A DNA stretch of 64,000 nt from Pseudoalteromonas sp. S2755 (GTDB lineage Bacteria; Pseudomonadota; Gammaproteobacteria; Enterobacterales; Alteromonadaceae). Under the pieces are notes generated by a model, which was not told where the DNA came from, did no database searches, and worked only from the letters and a program-made list of their open reading frames with translations. A program made the position numbers and the translations under genes. Positions 41,355 to 51,170 of the stretch are shown here, in pieces. Every line of letters starts with the position of its first letter. Position 1 is the stretch's first letter. Location of the stretch: positions 44,455-108,454 of the forward strand of contig NZ_PNDS01000027.1 of the NCBI RefSeq assembly GCF_005886535.1, in the 5' to 3' direction.

Positions 41355-44168
41355 ATGCGAGCGCTACTGATAATTTTTGTTGCTTTTACTAGCTTTGGTT
41401 TACAGGCTAAGTGGCAAACCATCAAAACCGAAAACTTCAATGTGCATTATCCCCAGTCGCTTCAGCAATGGGCGTATTCTGCAGCAAATGAGCTGGAGGT
41501 GGTACGAGATAAAGTGCTGGCACAACAAGGCAGAGCCCTGAGTGGACGTGCTGATGTGATTATTTACGACCCAGAAAATGCGGGCAATGGTTTTGCATTA
41601 CCCAGCACAGATAAACCAATGATGGCACTGCAAGCGACGCCGCCTCAAGCTGATTCCGTCATCGCAAATAACACCAGTTGGCAGCAGTTGCTCATTCTAC
41701 ACGAATATATTCATCTCGTGCATCTATCACAGCCTAGCCGTGATCAATGGCGACAACATCTCAGAGATTGGCACGATATTACCGACTTGCTCGATGCGGT
41801 ATTACCGCGTTGGGTCAGCGAAGGTTATGCTACCTTGCTGGAGTCTAGATTAACGGGACGGGGACGTTTATACGATAACTACAGTGAGAGCATTGTGCGT
41901 TATTACGCGCAGCAAGGCGCATTACCGACCTATAGCGCCTTAGATAATGGCGACAAGTCTTACCTTTCCAATTCCATGGCGTACTTAGTCGGTGTACGTT
42001 TTCTAGCATGGCTTGAGGATAATTATGGCGCAGAGACGTTAGATGCCGTGTGGACAAGAGTGCAGGCGGTGGAATCGCGCAGTTTTGAAACCGCATTTAG
42101 TGGTGCTTTTGGAGCGCCGGCCAGCCAGTTATATCGTCGCTTTATTGTTGAATATAGCTACCAGGCTATGCAGCAAGAGCTAGCCTTGGCTCCAACACAG
42201 AGTGAGCTTTGGCAGCGGTTCGCGTATGCTGCTAGAGATATCGCGTTCTCTCCGGATGGCAGTCAATTTTTGGTGGTAGAGCAAAACCGTAAACGCCAAG
42301 TCACACTTAATATCTATGAAAACAAAGAAAATGTAGAAGCCATTGAGCAATTTAATAAACGCAATGAAGCAATACTAAATGCCGATCCTAAAGATATTGT
42401 GGATATCGCACCTGAAGTCTTTCCAAAAAAGCGACTTGCACAGCTTGATGCGCATAATTATGCTGGTATCTATTACCCTCAGTGGCTGAATAAAGACCAT
42501 ATTTACTTCGTTGCAAAAACGCCGACTGCAGACGATACCTTTATTAATGATTTGTTTGTATGGAAAGTTGGTACTGGAAAACCTAAGCAGCTAACCGAAG
42601 GTGCGGGTATTCGTCGCTTTAGTATTGTTGATGCCAATACCGTTATTGCGGAGGTGTCTCGTTTGGGTTACTCACAGCTAGTGACCATAGAGTTGGACTC
42701 AGAAAAGCAAACTGTAATTACCACAAGTAAGCTTGGGGATGTCTATGACTTTCCAGTGCTCTCTAAGGAAAACGCGACATTAGCCTATGTACATGTTGCA
42801 CCTAACAAACGCTGGCAACTTGTTGTTAAAGATCTTAGCCACGATAAAACTAAAATTGTTTATTTACCCAAGTCACATCAATACCTTTCGGGGTTAACTT
42901 GGTCTCATGATGATGACAAGCTGTACTTTATTTCTGGAGTCGCAGGCCATTTAGCGGTGATGCGTTATGACGTGGCGAGTAAAAGACTTGAGACCTTACC
43001 TGCAAGTGCTAAACCGCTTGAGCAAATTATTACCCATTCACAGCAGTTACTGGTGAGCTATGCGACCCCAGAGGGTGTTAAGGTTAATAAAATAGTTGCT
43101 CCGACTTGGCGCACCGTGAGCGTGTTGGAGCAAGTGGATGAGGCGGAACAAAAAGAGCAGCATCCTCATCAATTACCTGCGGCTAAGATAGATCAAACCG
43201 CGCTGCCCAGTTCTGATTATTCTGTGTTCGAACAGTCTTATTCTGTCGCCTTATCAGGCGCATTAAATAGCGCCTCTTTTGATAGTTTGGGCGTGGCATT
43301 AAAAGGGCAGGATGTGCTACGCCAACTTGCTTGGCAGTTTGGAGCCGAGAAAAGCATCAATAATGGCGCGTTGATGGGTGCATTTGCTCAACTTGAATAT
43401 CGTCATGAAAACTGGAAAACGACGTTTGATGCTGGATATCAAGAGCTAGAAGCGGATAAGCAGTCTCGCTCGCCACAAGCAAATACTTCGAATGAAAGCA
43501 GCTTTAAGCAATTTGCCTTGTCATCTAGCTATCGTTTTGGTGAAGCATTGAATTACCTCGCTCCTGAATTGGGTGTTATTCGTGTGCAACATGGTGAAAA
43601 GACATGGAGTGGCGGGCGTTACGGCTTTAACGGTCGTGCAATGTGGGATACGCAGCAGCATGGTGTAGCACTGCAAGTCTCAGTGGCTCAGTGGCTAGGT
43701 GAATTAGATGGTTTTGATTATCAGCTGAGCTTGTTCGCTAAAGCATGGCAAATTCCATTCTATGCATCGGTCGATAGCCGCTACAGCAGCGAATTGCCTC
43801 TATCTGTAGGTGGTGGAGCGCTTACCAGCACTAGCATTAGTAATGGTTTACACATCGTTAGCGAACCTATGTTACCACATCTATTTGCAACGGGAAGCCG
43901 CTATTTAGGCTATGAATTTGCAACTTCATGGCAGCAGGGAAAACCTAAGTTATTTTATAAACAGCATCAGTTAGATGGAGAAGTGATTGGACAAAATTAC
44001 GGTATTAAGATGCGCTTACCTTTGTCTCGAGTGATATTAGGCAAGGCCGCTGATTTTGCTCCTGCAGGATTAACCGATTTACAGTTTAGTGCTGGAGTGG
44101 GTCGCATTGAGGGGCGTAACATGACTAATGAAAACCGTGTCTGGTTTAGTGTTTGGTATGAGTTGTAG
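41355..44168 (+). CDS. Exported gluzincin-type metalloprotease with beta-propeller and C-terminal barrel
   Basis: After a signal peptide (to about 18) comes a peptidase-MA-like domain with HEYIH at 116-120 and the third zinc ligand Glu156 (WVSEGYA), the gluzincin pattern. From about 285 to 640 the chain shows TolB/WD40-type propeller blades (RDIAFSPDGSQFLVV, LTWSHDDDKLYFISG). The last 250 residues have amphipathic strands and finish NRVWFSVWYEL, as in an outer-membrane barrel. The likely product is a surface-anchored protease with a large periplasmic or external scaffold. Start at ATG with AGGAAAGG upstream. The gene is monocistronic. Confidence 0.8.
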   Translation: MRALLIIFVAFTSFGLQAKWQTIKTENFNVHYPQSLQQWAYSAANELEVVRDKVLAQQGRALSGRADVIIYDPENAGNGFALPSTDKPMMALQATPPQADSVIANNTSWQQLLILHEYIHLVHLSQPSRDQWRQHLRDWHDITDLLDAVLPRWVSEGYATLLESRLTGRGRLYDNYSESIVRYYAQQGALPTYSALDNGDKSYLSNSMAYLVGVRFLAWLEDNYGAETLDAVWTRVQAVESRSFETAFSGAFGAPASQLYRRFIVEYSYQAMQQELALAPTQSELWQRFAYAARDIAFSPDGSQFLVVEQNRKRQVTLNIYENKENVEAIEQFNKRNEAILNADPKDIVDIAPEVFPKKRLAQLDAHNYAGIYYPQWLNKDHIYFVAKTPTADDTFINDLFVWKVGTGKPKQLTEGAGIRRFSIVDANTVIAEVSRLGYSQLVTIELDSEKQTVITTSKLGDVYDFPVLSKENATLAYVHVAPNKRWQLVVKDLSHDKTKIVYLPKSHQYLSGLTWSHDDDKLYFISGVAGHLAVMRYDVASKRLETLPASAKPLEQIITHSQQLLVSYATPEGVKVNKIVAPTWRTVSVLEQVDEAEQKEQHPHQLPAAKIDQTALPSSDYSVFEQSYSVALSGALNSASFDSLGVALKGQDVLRQLAWQFGAEKSINNGALMGAFAQLEYRHENWKTTFDAGYQELEADKQSRSPQANTSNESSFKQFALSSSYRFGEALNYLAPELGVIRVQHGEKTWSGGRYGFNGRAMWDTQQHGVALQVSVAQWLGELDGFDYQLSLFAKAWQIPFYASVDSRYSSELPLSVGGGALTSTSISNGLHIVSEPMLPHLFATGSRYLGYEFATSWQQGKPKLFYKQHQLDGEVIGQNYGIKMRLPLSRVILGKAADFAPAGLTDLQFSAGVGRIEGRNMTNENRVWFSVWYEL

Positions 44169-44196
44169 ATAATCGCATAAGATTGCTATCAAATAA

Positions 44197-44215
44197 GCGG
44201 GGGGGGAGCCCCCGC
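44197..44215. terminator. GC-rich hairpin between convergent genes
   Basis: 7-bp stem GCGGGGG / CCCCCGC with a 5-base loop, containing an 8-G run (44199-44206). It separates the genes ending at 44168 (+) and 44248 (-) and has weak T tracts. The G run is prone to length variation. Confidence 0.55.
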
Positions 44216-44247
44216 AAATCATTCAGTTTGTTTATTCGAAGTTTAGG

Positions 44248-46050
44248 CTAGTTGTGATCTGCTACGATTTGCAAACCTGAGTAAGCATTATATCCGCGGA
44301 TCATCACCCAATAACGCCCAGCCCCTTCATTTAGGCTGCAAGACTCAGTATTACCAGAGCGATAAGGACGACAAGTCCAATTACTGGTGGTGGGCTCTGC
44401 ACCTTTTAGTACGTACATGTCAGCATCACCAGTGCCACCGCTAGTGTTAAATGTCACAGTATTCGCGCCTGCAGGTGCATCATAATAGAAGAATATCTCA
44501 CTGCTTCTCGCTCCAGAAAGCCCCGTTTTTGCAACTCCCTTGATAAGCTTTTGCTCTTCACCTGGCAGCGTCACGGCAACTTGCTGTGTTGTTGACGCGG
44601 TGTCGCCATTACTATCTGTCACGGTGAGTTCTACGGTATAGCTGCCAGAATTTGTGAAGTTATGTGAAGTTTGCGCGCCTGAAGCGGATGCGCCGTCACC
44701 AAACTGCCAACTATGCTGTGTAATAGAACCATTTGGTGAACTAGAGCCCGAGCCATCGAAGCTGCAGCTTAGGTCATTACAGCTGTAAGTAAATAACGCA
44801 ACAGGCAATGGATCGGTAGGACCGTTATCTCCAACGGGAATTTGGCCACCAAAGTGACTAGAAACCTGAGGCCAAATTAAGCTGATTTTAGCGCCTTTAT
44901 TGGTACAGCCACCTAAGTGGTGTAGCGCAACAACATTATTAGTTGAGGCTGCAAGTACTGGTGAACCTGAAGAGCCACCAATGGTGTCGCAGTAATAGCC
45001 TATATCTGTGCCTGTACCTCGACCATTCGCTGTTGCTTGGTTAACGGAGCATAGTCCATTGGTGTCTTGATCAGACTCAATCGACAGCTCTTTAGGGTTA
45101 CCTGAACCATGCTGAGGGATGTAAATACGCTCGCCCTGTGATGGGTTTCGCACATCTAAACCAAAGTAACCAAACGGCTGGGCCTTAGCGAAATCATTGA
45201 TAGTAAACAGCGTATAATCTAGCGTGTAATCTGTTTTAAGGAAGTCTTTACCTGTGACCTTTACCACAGTCTCGCGCTGGCTACCGTTACAGCTCGTACT
45301 TTGATAGTTAAACCATACCTCGGTATTCGCCAGCTCCGATGCCGACCCCACGCAGTGGTTATTGGTAAACATGCGGTTATCCGCGCCTACACGCCAACCC
45401 GTACATAAACCACTGCCGTTCATAAGTAGTCTGGCGACAGGACGTGAGCGCTCAAATTCTACCGGATGCGATTGCGCCCAGCACTGCACGTCTTTACGTT
45501 CCATTGCGCCACAAGTTGACATGGGCGTCACATCGGTTAAGCCCTCAACAGTTGCTTGCCCTTCAGTACCATGATAGTAAAAATCGATTTCGGGTGTTTT
45601 GTTGGCATTACCTTGGCCTGGGGTATATTCAATGATGACTTTATCAGCAGAGACTGACATAGCAGAAAACTGTTTAATGCCGTCATCACCGAGGCTTGGG
45701 TCAACTGTTGCAGCGCTGAGATTTGCTTGAGTGTATTCATAGCGCTCGCCACTGTCTTCTGAGCGAACAACGAGTTTACCGCCGCTTGCAAGATTGAGGT
45801 TCTTAAAGTGTAGTTTGATGTAGCTTGCATCTGGGTGTGAAACTGTTTGCACGATCGTTTGTGTAGACGTTGAAGTATTTGTAGCACTGCTTTGAGTAAT
45901 AAGTGGAAGGTTGAGATCGTACTTTTTACCAATCATTGCTTTGCTAGCTTTGCTGGTATATTCCATCATCTGAGCTTCCGTTAAAGGCGCTTGTGCCATC
46001 GCGATACCAGATGCTAAACCTAATGCTGTGACAAGAATGTGTCGTTTCAT
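44248..46050 (-). CDS. Secreted trypsin-like (S1) serine endopeptidase with PKD and PPC domains
   Basis: The 600-residue preproprotein has a signal peptide (to about 20) and a propeptide of about 155 residues. The catalytic domain resembles lysyl endopeptidases, with His232 (TNNHCVG), Asp278 (YTLDYTLF) and Ser361 (IGGSSGSPVL) and many cysteines. A PKD domain follows at about 415-490 (CSFDGSGSSSPNGSITQHSW, then QFGDG) and a bacterial pre-peptidase C-terminal (PPC) domain at about 500-600 (NTSGGTGDADMYV). PKD and PPC domains help binding and secretion of extracellular proteases. It is a monocistronic gene. Confidence 0.9.
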   Translation of the reverse strand: MKRHILVTALGLASGIAMAQAPLTEAQMMEYTSKASKAMIGKKYDLNLPLITQSSATNTSTSTQTIVQTVSHPDASYIKLHFKNLNLASGGKLVVRSEDSGERYEYTQANLSAATVDPSLGDDGIKQFSAMSVSADKVIIEYTPGQGNANKTPEIDFYYHGTEGQATVEGLTDVTPMSTCGAMERKDVQCWAQSHPVEFERSRPVARLLMNGSGLCTGWRVGADNRMFTNNHCVGSASELANTEVWFNYQSTSCNGSQRETVVKVTGKDFLKTDYTLDYTLFTINDFAKAQPFGYFGLDVRNPSQGERIYIPQHGSGNPKELSIESDQDTNGLCSVNQATANGRGTGTDIGYYCDTIGGSSGSPVLAASTNNVVALHHLGGCTNKGAKISLIWPQVSSHFGGQIPVGDNGPTDPLPVALFTYSCNDLSCSFDGSGSSSPNGSITQHSWQFGDGASASGAQTSHNFTNSGSYTVELTVTDSNGDTASTTQQVAVTLPGEEQKLIKGVAKTGLSGARSSEIFFYYDAPAGANTVTFNTSGGTGDADMYVLKGAEPTTSNWTCRPYRSGNTESCSLNEGAGRYWVMIRGYNAYSGLQIVADHN

Positions 46051-46264
46051 TGTTATTCCTTTTGAGTATGTGGTTATCCAACTTGAAAAAAAGTTGGGTG
46101 TCGTTTAATACCAAGCCTTGGATGCACTGTAGAGCACGGCCAGTTGGTGGTATGTTTTTTGAACATCCACACACCAAAATAGAAACAATAACGTGTTTTG
46201 TAAAGTTTTATATATATTTTTTTAACATTGATTTTACCTTTCATGCCACCCCTAGTTTAATGGC

Positions 46265-47440
46265 TTATTTTATATCCTCATTATGAACCAAAAAATGGTT
46301 CAACATGCTTTGCTTAGCGGTGTATAGGTCCTTTTTATACTGTTCCCTAGACTTATTGACTGCTTGCTCAAAGTATTCAAACGCGGTTTGGTATCTTCGC
46401 TCTAAATAAGCAATTTTCCCAAGCTCGACATAAACTTCCGGCAAGTAATGATAATTCAACAATAAGGGCTCAATAAGCTTTTTGGCTTTTTTATAGCGTT
46501 GTTGTTCAATATAGCTGGAAGCTAACGAGAGAGTATCGAAAGGGGATGCTGGGCTGCGATCAAGCTTCGTCTCAATCATATTCTTGAGCACTGTTTGATC
46601 TTTGGGAATATAGTTAAGGTAATTCAATAACAAGTTGGTGCTGGTGAGATGATTGTTGAAGGCATAATCATAGATTTGCTTCGCACTATTTCTATCACCA
46701 ACATGCTTATGCAACAGCGCGGCAATATTGATAGCTTCAGCATCAGTTGGAGCGTATTTTAGGGCCGCAGACAATAAAGAGTAACTTAGGTCATAATCAG
46801 CTTCCAGCAAAGCAGAAACGGCTAAGTTCGTATAAAATTTTGCGACTAAATCTTCATACTGTGCGTTTCCTGAGAATACACTATCCTGCTCAGGGAAATA
46901 ATCAACAACAGTTCCGCTAAAGAAAAGTCTGTTATTTAGAGTTGCTAATTCTTCCTTTGGTGTAATTAGTTTTGTCTTAAAATGGCTTGATGTGAGTACG
47001 AAATGTTTATTCTTCTGATAGATGGGAAAGCTATCGACTTTGGCGTAACTCGTTTCAATACCGAGAATATTGGCATAGGCCTGAGATAATATAGCTAGAG
47101 AAATGCAATTTCCGGACTGCTGATTTAGCGACTCACTGGCTATGAATGTTTCGCCGTCATAAGAAAAGTGGCCAATTTTTGCCTGAAGGAAATTACCAAG
47201 AATTTCGTCTTTGGTTACACTTTTACCTCTGAACCGCTCGACATAGGTTAATAAAGCTTCTTCTTCTTGCTTAGGTAAAGTGAAGATTTGTTGTTCTGAA
47301 GGAACTGATTTCAGCGTAAAAAGAGAGTGATTGAATAGAGAAGTTACATCTACCTGCTGTTTCATATCTGTTGTATTGGTATAAGTGGAATTGCATCCGC
47401 TCAAGCCAATGCTAGTAAGTATAATGAGTAGCCACTTCAT
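46265..47440 (-). CDS. Lipoprotein with transglutaminase-like and TPR domains
   Basis: The signal ends in lipobox LSGC (Cys16). Residues about 60-190 look like a transglutaminase/cysteine-protease-like core around SGNCISLAILSQAYANILGI, with a histidine later (NKHFVLTS). The C-terminal half holds several TPR units (YAPTDAEAINIAALLHKHVG, LPEVYVELGKIAYLERRYQT, then AFEYFEQAV). Transglutaminase-like plus TPR lipoproteins are found in peptide or protein maturation systems, but the function here is unknown. It lies behind the S1 protease start region in the same direction with a gap of 214 bases. Confidence 0.72.
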   Translation of the reverse strand: MKWLLIILTSIGLSGCNSTYTNTTDMKQQVDVTSLFNHSLFTLKSVPSEQQIFTLPKQEEEALLTYVERFRGKSVTKDEILGNFLQAKIGHFSYDGETFIASESLNQQSGNCISLAILSQAYANILGIETSYAKVDSFPIYQKNKHFVLTSSHFKTKLITPKEELATLNNRLFFSGTVVDYFPEQDSVFSGNAQYEDLVAKFYTNLAVSALLEADYDLSYSLLSAALKYAPTDAEAINIAALLHKHVGDRNSAKQIYDYAFNNHLTSTNLLLNYLNYIPKDQTVLKNMIETKLDRSPASPFDTLSLASSYIEQQRYKKAKKLIEPLLLNYHYLPEVYVELGKIAYLERRYQTAFEYFEQAVNKSREQYKKDLYTAKQSMLNHFLVHNEDIK

Positions 47441-47651
47441 CTTAATTCCTTGTATTTATTTATATACACCTGTATTCCAGCCTTGCCATCTATTCAAAGT
47501 TGAATGTTAGGCATCCAGTTGTATTTTAAAAGTTAGCTCTTAAAATGCGCGCCTTCAAAAATAAAACCTTAAAAATCATAAATTTACAATTTATTTTTAA
47601 AGGTTTTACAGCACTTTAACTTTGCAACAATTTAGACATTTGGAGTTGGCA

Positions 47652-48266
47652 TTGAGCGAATATTTACCGATCGTTTCTTCCTTCGTTTTGGTTTTAAGCT
47701 TTGTTCCTTTAATTAGGAAGATCCGTAAAAATCGCAGTGTGTCAGGTGTATCACTGTTAATGATGAGTTTTGGTGTTGCACAAAGCTCTTATTTCATTGC
47801 CTACAACGTTTTCTTTGAACGTTTTTTTATGGTGCTGCCTTTTGTTATTACAGGTTCTTTGAGTGCACTTATTTTATATTATTTTATTCGGTACAACGCA
47901 AGCGCGAAGCAGCGTAATCAATTAGCGCTCTTGCTTGGTTTGTCGACGTTGCCATTTGTGCTTTTATTGGCAAAGGACATCGAAGCTGCAGCATTGCTAA
48001 ATGCGTTAACTTACTTAGGACTAGTAATGAGCTCAATTCGAGTGATGCCACAGACCTATAAAACAATCAAAAGCGGTGATGTTTCTAATTTAAGTGCTAG
48101 ATATTTCTCACTGCAGTTTTTAGCTGGAGGAATTGGACTGGCAGCTGAACTAAGCCTTGGTCATGTAAGTGTCGCTCACGTATTGATGTTCGTGATGATC
48201 CTACTGACTAATGCCGCGCAACTAGGTTGTATTCAGTACTATCGCTCTAAACCTGCTTTGGCGTAG
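47652..48266 (+). CDS. PQ-loop repeat membrane protein (SemiSWEET/SWEET-like)
   Basis: The protein has about seven transmembrane helices and two PQ-loop-type motifs: VPLIRKIRKNRSVSGVSLLM and MPQTYKTIKSGDVSNLSARY. PQ-loop proteins carry sugars, amino acids or vitamins, or act as receptors; the substrate here is unknown. The frame has no suitable ATG. I chose TTG at 47652-47654 because GGAG lies 6 bases upstream; another TTG at 47622 is possible. An AT-rich inverted repeat (47563-47607) precedes the gene and could be an attenuator or the promoter region. Confidence 0.7.
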   Translation: MSEYLPIVSSFVLVLSFVPLIRKIRKNRSVSGVSLLMMSFGVAQSSYFIAYNVFFERFFMVLPFVITGSLSALILYYFIRYNASAKQRNQLALLLGLSTLPFVLLLAKDIEAAALLNALTYLGLVMSSIRVMPQTYKTIKSGDVSNLSARYFSLQFLAGGIGLAAELSLGHVSVAHVLMFVMILLTNAAQLGCIQYYRSKPALA

Positions 48267-48334
48267 TGATACAAACAGTATCGACCAGAGTTTGGTATGG
48301 TCACATAATGGCTGTATTAATAAACAGACAAAAT

Positions 48335-48359
48335 AAAGGCTAGCAAATTGCTAGCCTTT
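48335..48359. terminator. Bidirectional terminator
   Basis: Perfect 11-bp stem AAAGGCTAGCA / TGCTAGCCTTT with an AAT loop between the convergent genes ending at 48266 and 48404. Confidence 0.82.
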
Positions 48360-48403
48360 AACGTTTTCGCTCACTTCATTTGCGTAATACAAAAATTTTT
48401 GAG

Positions 48404-50908
48404 TTACGCTTCTAACGCTTTTGTGATCATACGATCAATATACGCTTTATGTGCCTTAGTGACCTGATCGGCACCCCAAGCTGTACTCTTATCCAAAATA
48501 CTCTGCAGCTGGAATAGCGCAGCGGCTTTTGCCAAATTGTCATATTTGCTCGCTTTACTCAAGCCTGCAACATTAATTAAGCGAGAAACGTACTCTATTT
48601 GCAGGTTTTGGCTCAGTGTCGTTGCATTCTTATCAGCAACGAAAATAGCGGCAGTCAGGTCGTTCATAACCTCGTTTAGGCTGTATTCGTTACCATAGTA
48701 CGCAGAGTCGCTGATGCGTTGTAATACATTCGCGTGCAGCACATGGTCTAGTACTGACTTTTGCATGCCAAGCACCATCTTATGGACTTTAGGATCTTCG
48801 TTCTTACCATAGTGGTTAAAGCCACGGCGTTGTGCTTGCATGTAGTTGTACAGTGGCTGCATATTTTCAAGCACAGTCGGTGCGAACACCATTTCCTTCA
48901 GTGCGGTCATTGCTGCTTTTTGGCGCTCAAGCGGTACTGGTGTAAATGGTTTCGTTTCGCCTTCTGTGCCCACTACGCTGCGCTCAACGTATACACCACC
49001 AATCTGGCGTGAAATCACACCTGCTTGACCACGGTATTGACCAAACAGCATATTTGCAGAGGTTAATAACTGTTGATTAGACTGCCCTTCAACACGCGCT
49101 TTGTTTTTGAGTTCGGTGAATAGATGGTTGATCAGAGTCATGCGATCAACGCCGTATGCCACCGGATCGGATGATAAGTCGCCAATCATGACGCGAGGGT
49201 CAATGTGACGGCCCGGCGCACGCATATCGTCGGCATCGTTACCAAAAGCTAAGCCATGTTCGCCAGAGCGAGATAAGATCTTTTCAAGGCGCTGTTGCTC
49301 TTGGGTGTTATCGTTAAGTGCCGTGCTATAGCCAAACTCTATTGCCCAGTCATCATATGGACCTGGTTTGGTTTGGAAGATATCGCCTTGGTCAATGCCT
49401 GGAGGGGCGATATTAGCTGGTGCGTAGTCCATCACAGAGCCTGTTACGATACCTTGTGTTTTTGACTTGTCGTGTACTTCTTTAGGGCCCCACAGAATTG
49501 AAGACTTCATGTTGTGGTTTAGGCCTAAGGTGTGTCCTACTTCGTGAAGAACTAGCTGTACTAGGCCTTGTCGTAGCATTTCTTTGCGTTCGATGTCAGC
49601 ACCTGTTGCAAGGCTTGCCGTCATCAATTGGCCCTGCATTTCATGTCCAAGCGAGCAGTGTAGTGTATCGCTTGACGTCTCAGCACCATGGCTCATCTGC
49701 CCTTGAGAGTAAAGTGAGTCATATATCCAGCGATTACGCATAAACACGTACTCTAGCATGATGTCAGAACCAAGAATTTGGCCAGTAAGTGGGTTTGCAG
49801 TTGCTGGACCATAGCCGCCAAATGGTGGTCGAGGTGATGAAGTCCAGCGTAGAACATTGTAGTTGATATCGCCCGCATCCCAAGTGGCGTCGTCAGGCTG
49901 TACTTTAACCACAATAGCATTTTTAAAGCCGATTTTCTCAAACGCACTATTCCAACCTAGTACACCGTCACGCACCGTGTCGCGCCATTCGACAGGCGTG
50001 GTATTTTCGATCCACCATACGATTGGCTCAATAGGTTCAGAAAGCGCTGCGCTCGGATCCTTTTTCACTAAGTTCCAACGCTTGATAACGTCTTTATATG
50101 GCGTCCAATCTGGTGAAGTTTGCACGTCGAACTGATTAGTGAAATAACCGATACGTGCGTCATCGTAGCGAGGTTGGTAGTTATTGTCTGGCAGAGCGAC
50201 AAAGCTGTGTTGCACTTTTAGCGAAACAAAACGCGAATCAGTCACCGCATTTGAGCCGGCAACTTTTGGGTCTGGGTTGCTAAACACGTAATCAACAACG
50301 ATATCTAAGTTGTCGCTATATGGACGGTGTTTAACGATGCGAGATTTTTTGTCGTCTAATTTACCAAGGGCAAAGCGTTTGCTTGCCTTTTTGTCATCCG
50401 CACGTTTCCAAGGAGACACTTTATGTAGTGACTCACTTAAAAATAACTTATCAGCTTTGAATAAAATGTTACCGTCTTCGGCTTTTTCAATTTCGATACT
50501 AGCAAGTACTGCTTCACTGATGTTGGCATCGCTCGCATTTGCGATGGCTGATTTTTCATCAAAAATAAAACGCGGTGTTTTGCTGATAATATCAATGCGG
50601 TCAAAGTGTTTTCTAAATTCAATTAGTTTAGTTTCGCGGTAGTTACCTCGAAAATGGCCGGCATCGGTAACACCATCAACAGTATGTGCGAAGTATAAAA
50701 AAGGCGTGTCGAGTTGCGACTCATTGAGTTGCATTAAATACTCACCACTTTCTTTATCTTGATAAAGCGGGAATAGACCATCAATACTGGTTTTATTTTC
50801 GATAAGTGAAGCGATGGTTTTTTCTTCTTCTTTTGTGTCTTTCTTAGCAAAGCTTGGAGCGCTTGCGAAGGTGAGCGCGAGGGCAATGCTTAGTGCCGTT
50901 TTCTTCAT
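48404..50908 (-). CDS. Exported zinc-dependent metalloprotease (DUF5117/DUF5118-type)
   Basis: The 834-residue protein has a signal peptide (KKTALSIALALTFASAPSFA), a large N-terminal beta-rich part (FRKHFDRIDIISKTPRF, YYTN-like FTNQFDVQTS) and the metzincin-type zinc motif VLHEVGHTLGLNHNMKSS. SVMDYAP, the expected Met-turn, follows. This architecture belongs to the large bacterial zinc-dependent metalloproteases with DUF5117 and DUF5118 domains. I start at the ATG 50906-50908. The longer frame from 50953 has no ribosome site. It is the fourth exported protease in the window. Confidence 0.87.
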   Translation of the reverse strand: MKKTALSIALALTFASAPSFAKKDTKEEEKTIASLIENKTSIDGLFPLYQDKESGEYLMQLNESQLDTPFLYFAHTVDGVTDAGHFRGNYRETKLIEFRKHFDRIDIISKTPRFIFDEKSAIANASDANISEAVLASIEIEKAEDGNILFKADKLFLSESLHKVSPWKRADDKKASKRFALGKLDDKKSRIVKHRPYSDNLDIVVDYVFSNPDPKVAGSNAVTDSRFVSLKVQHSFVALPDNNYQPRYDDARIGYFTNQFDVQTSPDWTPYKDVIKRWNLVKKDPSAALSEPIEPIVWWIENTTPVEWRDTVRDGVLGWNSAFEKIGFKNAIVVKVQPDDATWDAGDINYNVLRWTSSPRPPFGGYGPATANPLTGQILGSDIMLEYVFMRNRWIYDSLYSQGQMSHGAETSSDTLHCSLGHEMQGQLMTASLATGADIERKEMLRQGLVQLVLHEVGHTLGLNHNMKSSILWGPKEVHDKSKTQGIVTGSVMDYAPANIAPPGIDQGDIFQTKPGPYDDWAIEFGYSTALNDNTQEQQRLEKILSRSGEHGLAFGNDADDMRAPGRHIDPRVMIGDLSSDPVAYGVDRMTLINHLFTELKNKARVEGQSNQQLLTSANMLFGQYRGQAGVISRQIGGVYVERSVVGTEGETKPFTPVPLERQKAAMTALKEMVFAPTVLENMQPLYNYMQAQRRGFNHYGKNEDPKVHKMVLGMQKSVLDHVLHANVLQRISDSAYYGNEYSLNEVMNDLTAAIFVADKNATTLSQNLQIEYVSRLINVAGLSKASKYDNLAKAAALFQLQSILDKSTAWGADQVTKAHKAYIDRMITKALEA

Positions 50909-51032
50909 AATGTTGACTCGAAATAGTAAAAAACCTGAGTGTACCCAAAACATCAGAGCCTGTCAGAAACTCTAGGCAAAAGGTGTGTAACAAAAGATAA
51001 ACGACAAAATTTTAATTACATGAAATCTATTG

Positions 51033-51063
51033 TCGATTCCGGAGTACAACTTTCGATTTCGGA
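51033..51063 (+). promoter_or_regulatory. Tandem enhancer-type sites (putative UAS) for a sigma-54 activator
   Basis: Two direct repeats TCGATTCCGGA (51033-51043) and TCGATTTCGGA (51053-51063) are spaced exactly 20 bases apart, two helical turns. Each has a partly palindromic core. They lie 64-94 bases upstream of the -24 element, a normal distance for sites of an NtrC-like activator. Confidence 0.55.
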
Positions 51064-51126
51064 ATATCAGCTGGCTTTCGTAGTTATAAGTTTTTTAACT
51101 TTTTGAAATTTATAGTTATTAAATTT

Positions 51127-51142
51127 TGGCATAAATCTCGCT
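51127..51142 (+). promoter_or_regulatory. Sigma-54 (RpoN) promoter of the MacAB-like exporter operon
   Basis: TGGCATAAATCTCGCT fits the -24/-12 consensus TGGCAY-N5-TTGCW: GG and GC are 10 bases apart and only one position of the -12 box differs. It ends 28 bases before the ATG at 51171, leaving a short leader with AGGAGGGG. Confidence 0.7.
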
Positions 51143-51170
51143 CTTAGCGCTTAGTCAGTTAGGAGGGGAA

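Noticed and set aside
47563..47607. AT-rich inverted repeat (AAAACCTT...AAGGTTTT) before the PQ-loop gene as a riboswitch
   Set aside because: It is a simple stem with AT filler and no known riboswitch core. A promoter-region or attenuator hairpin is enough to explain it.
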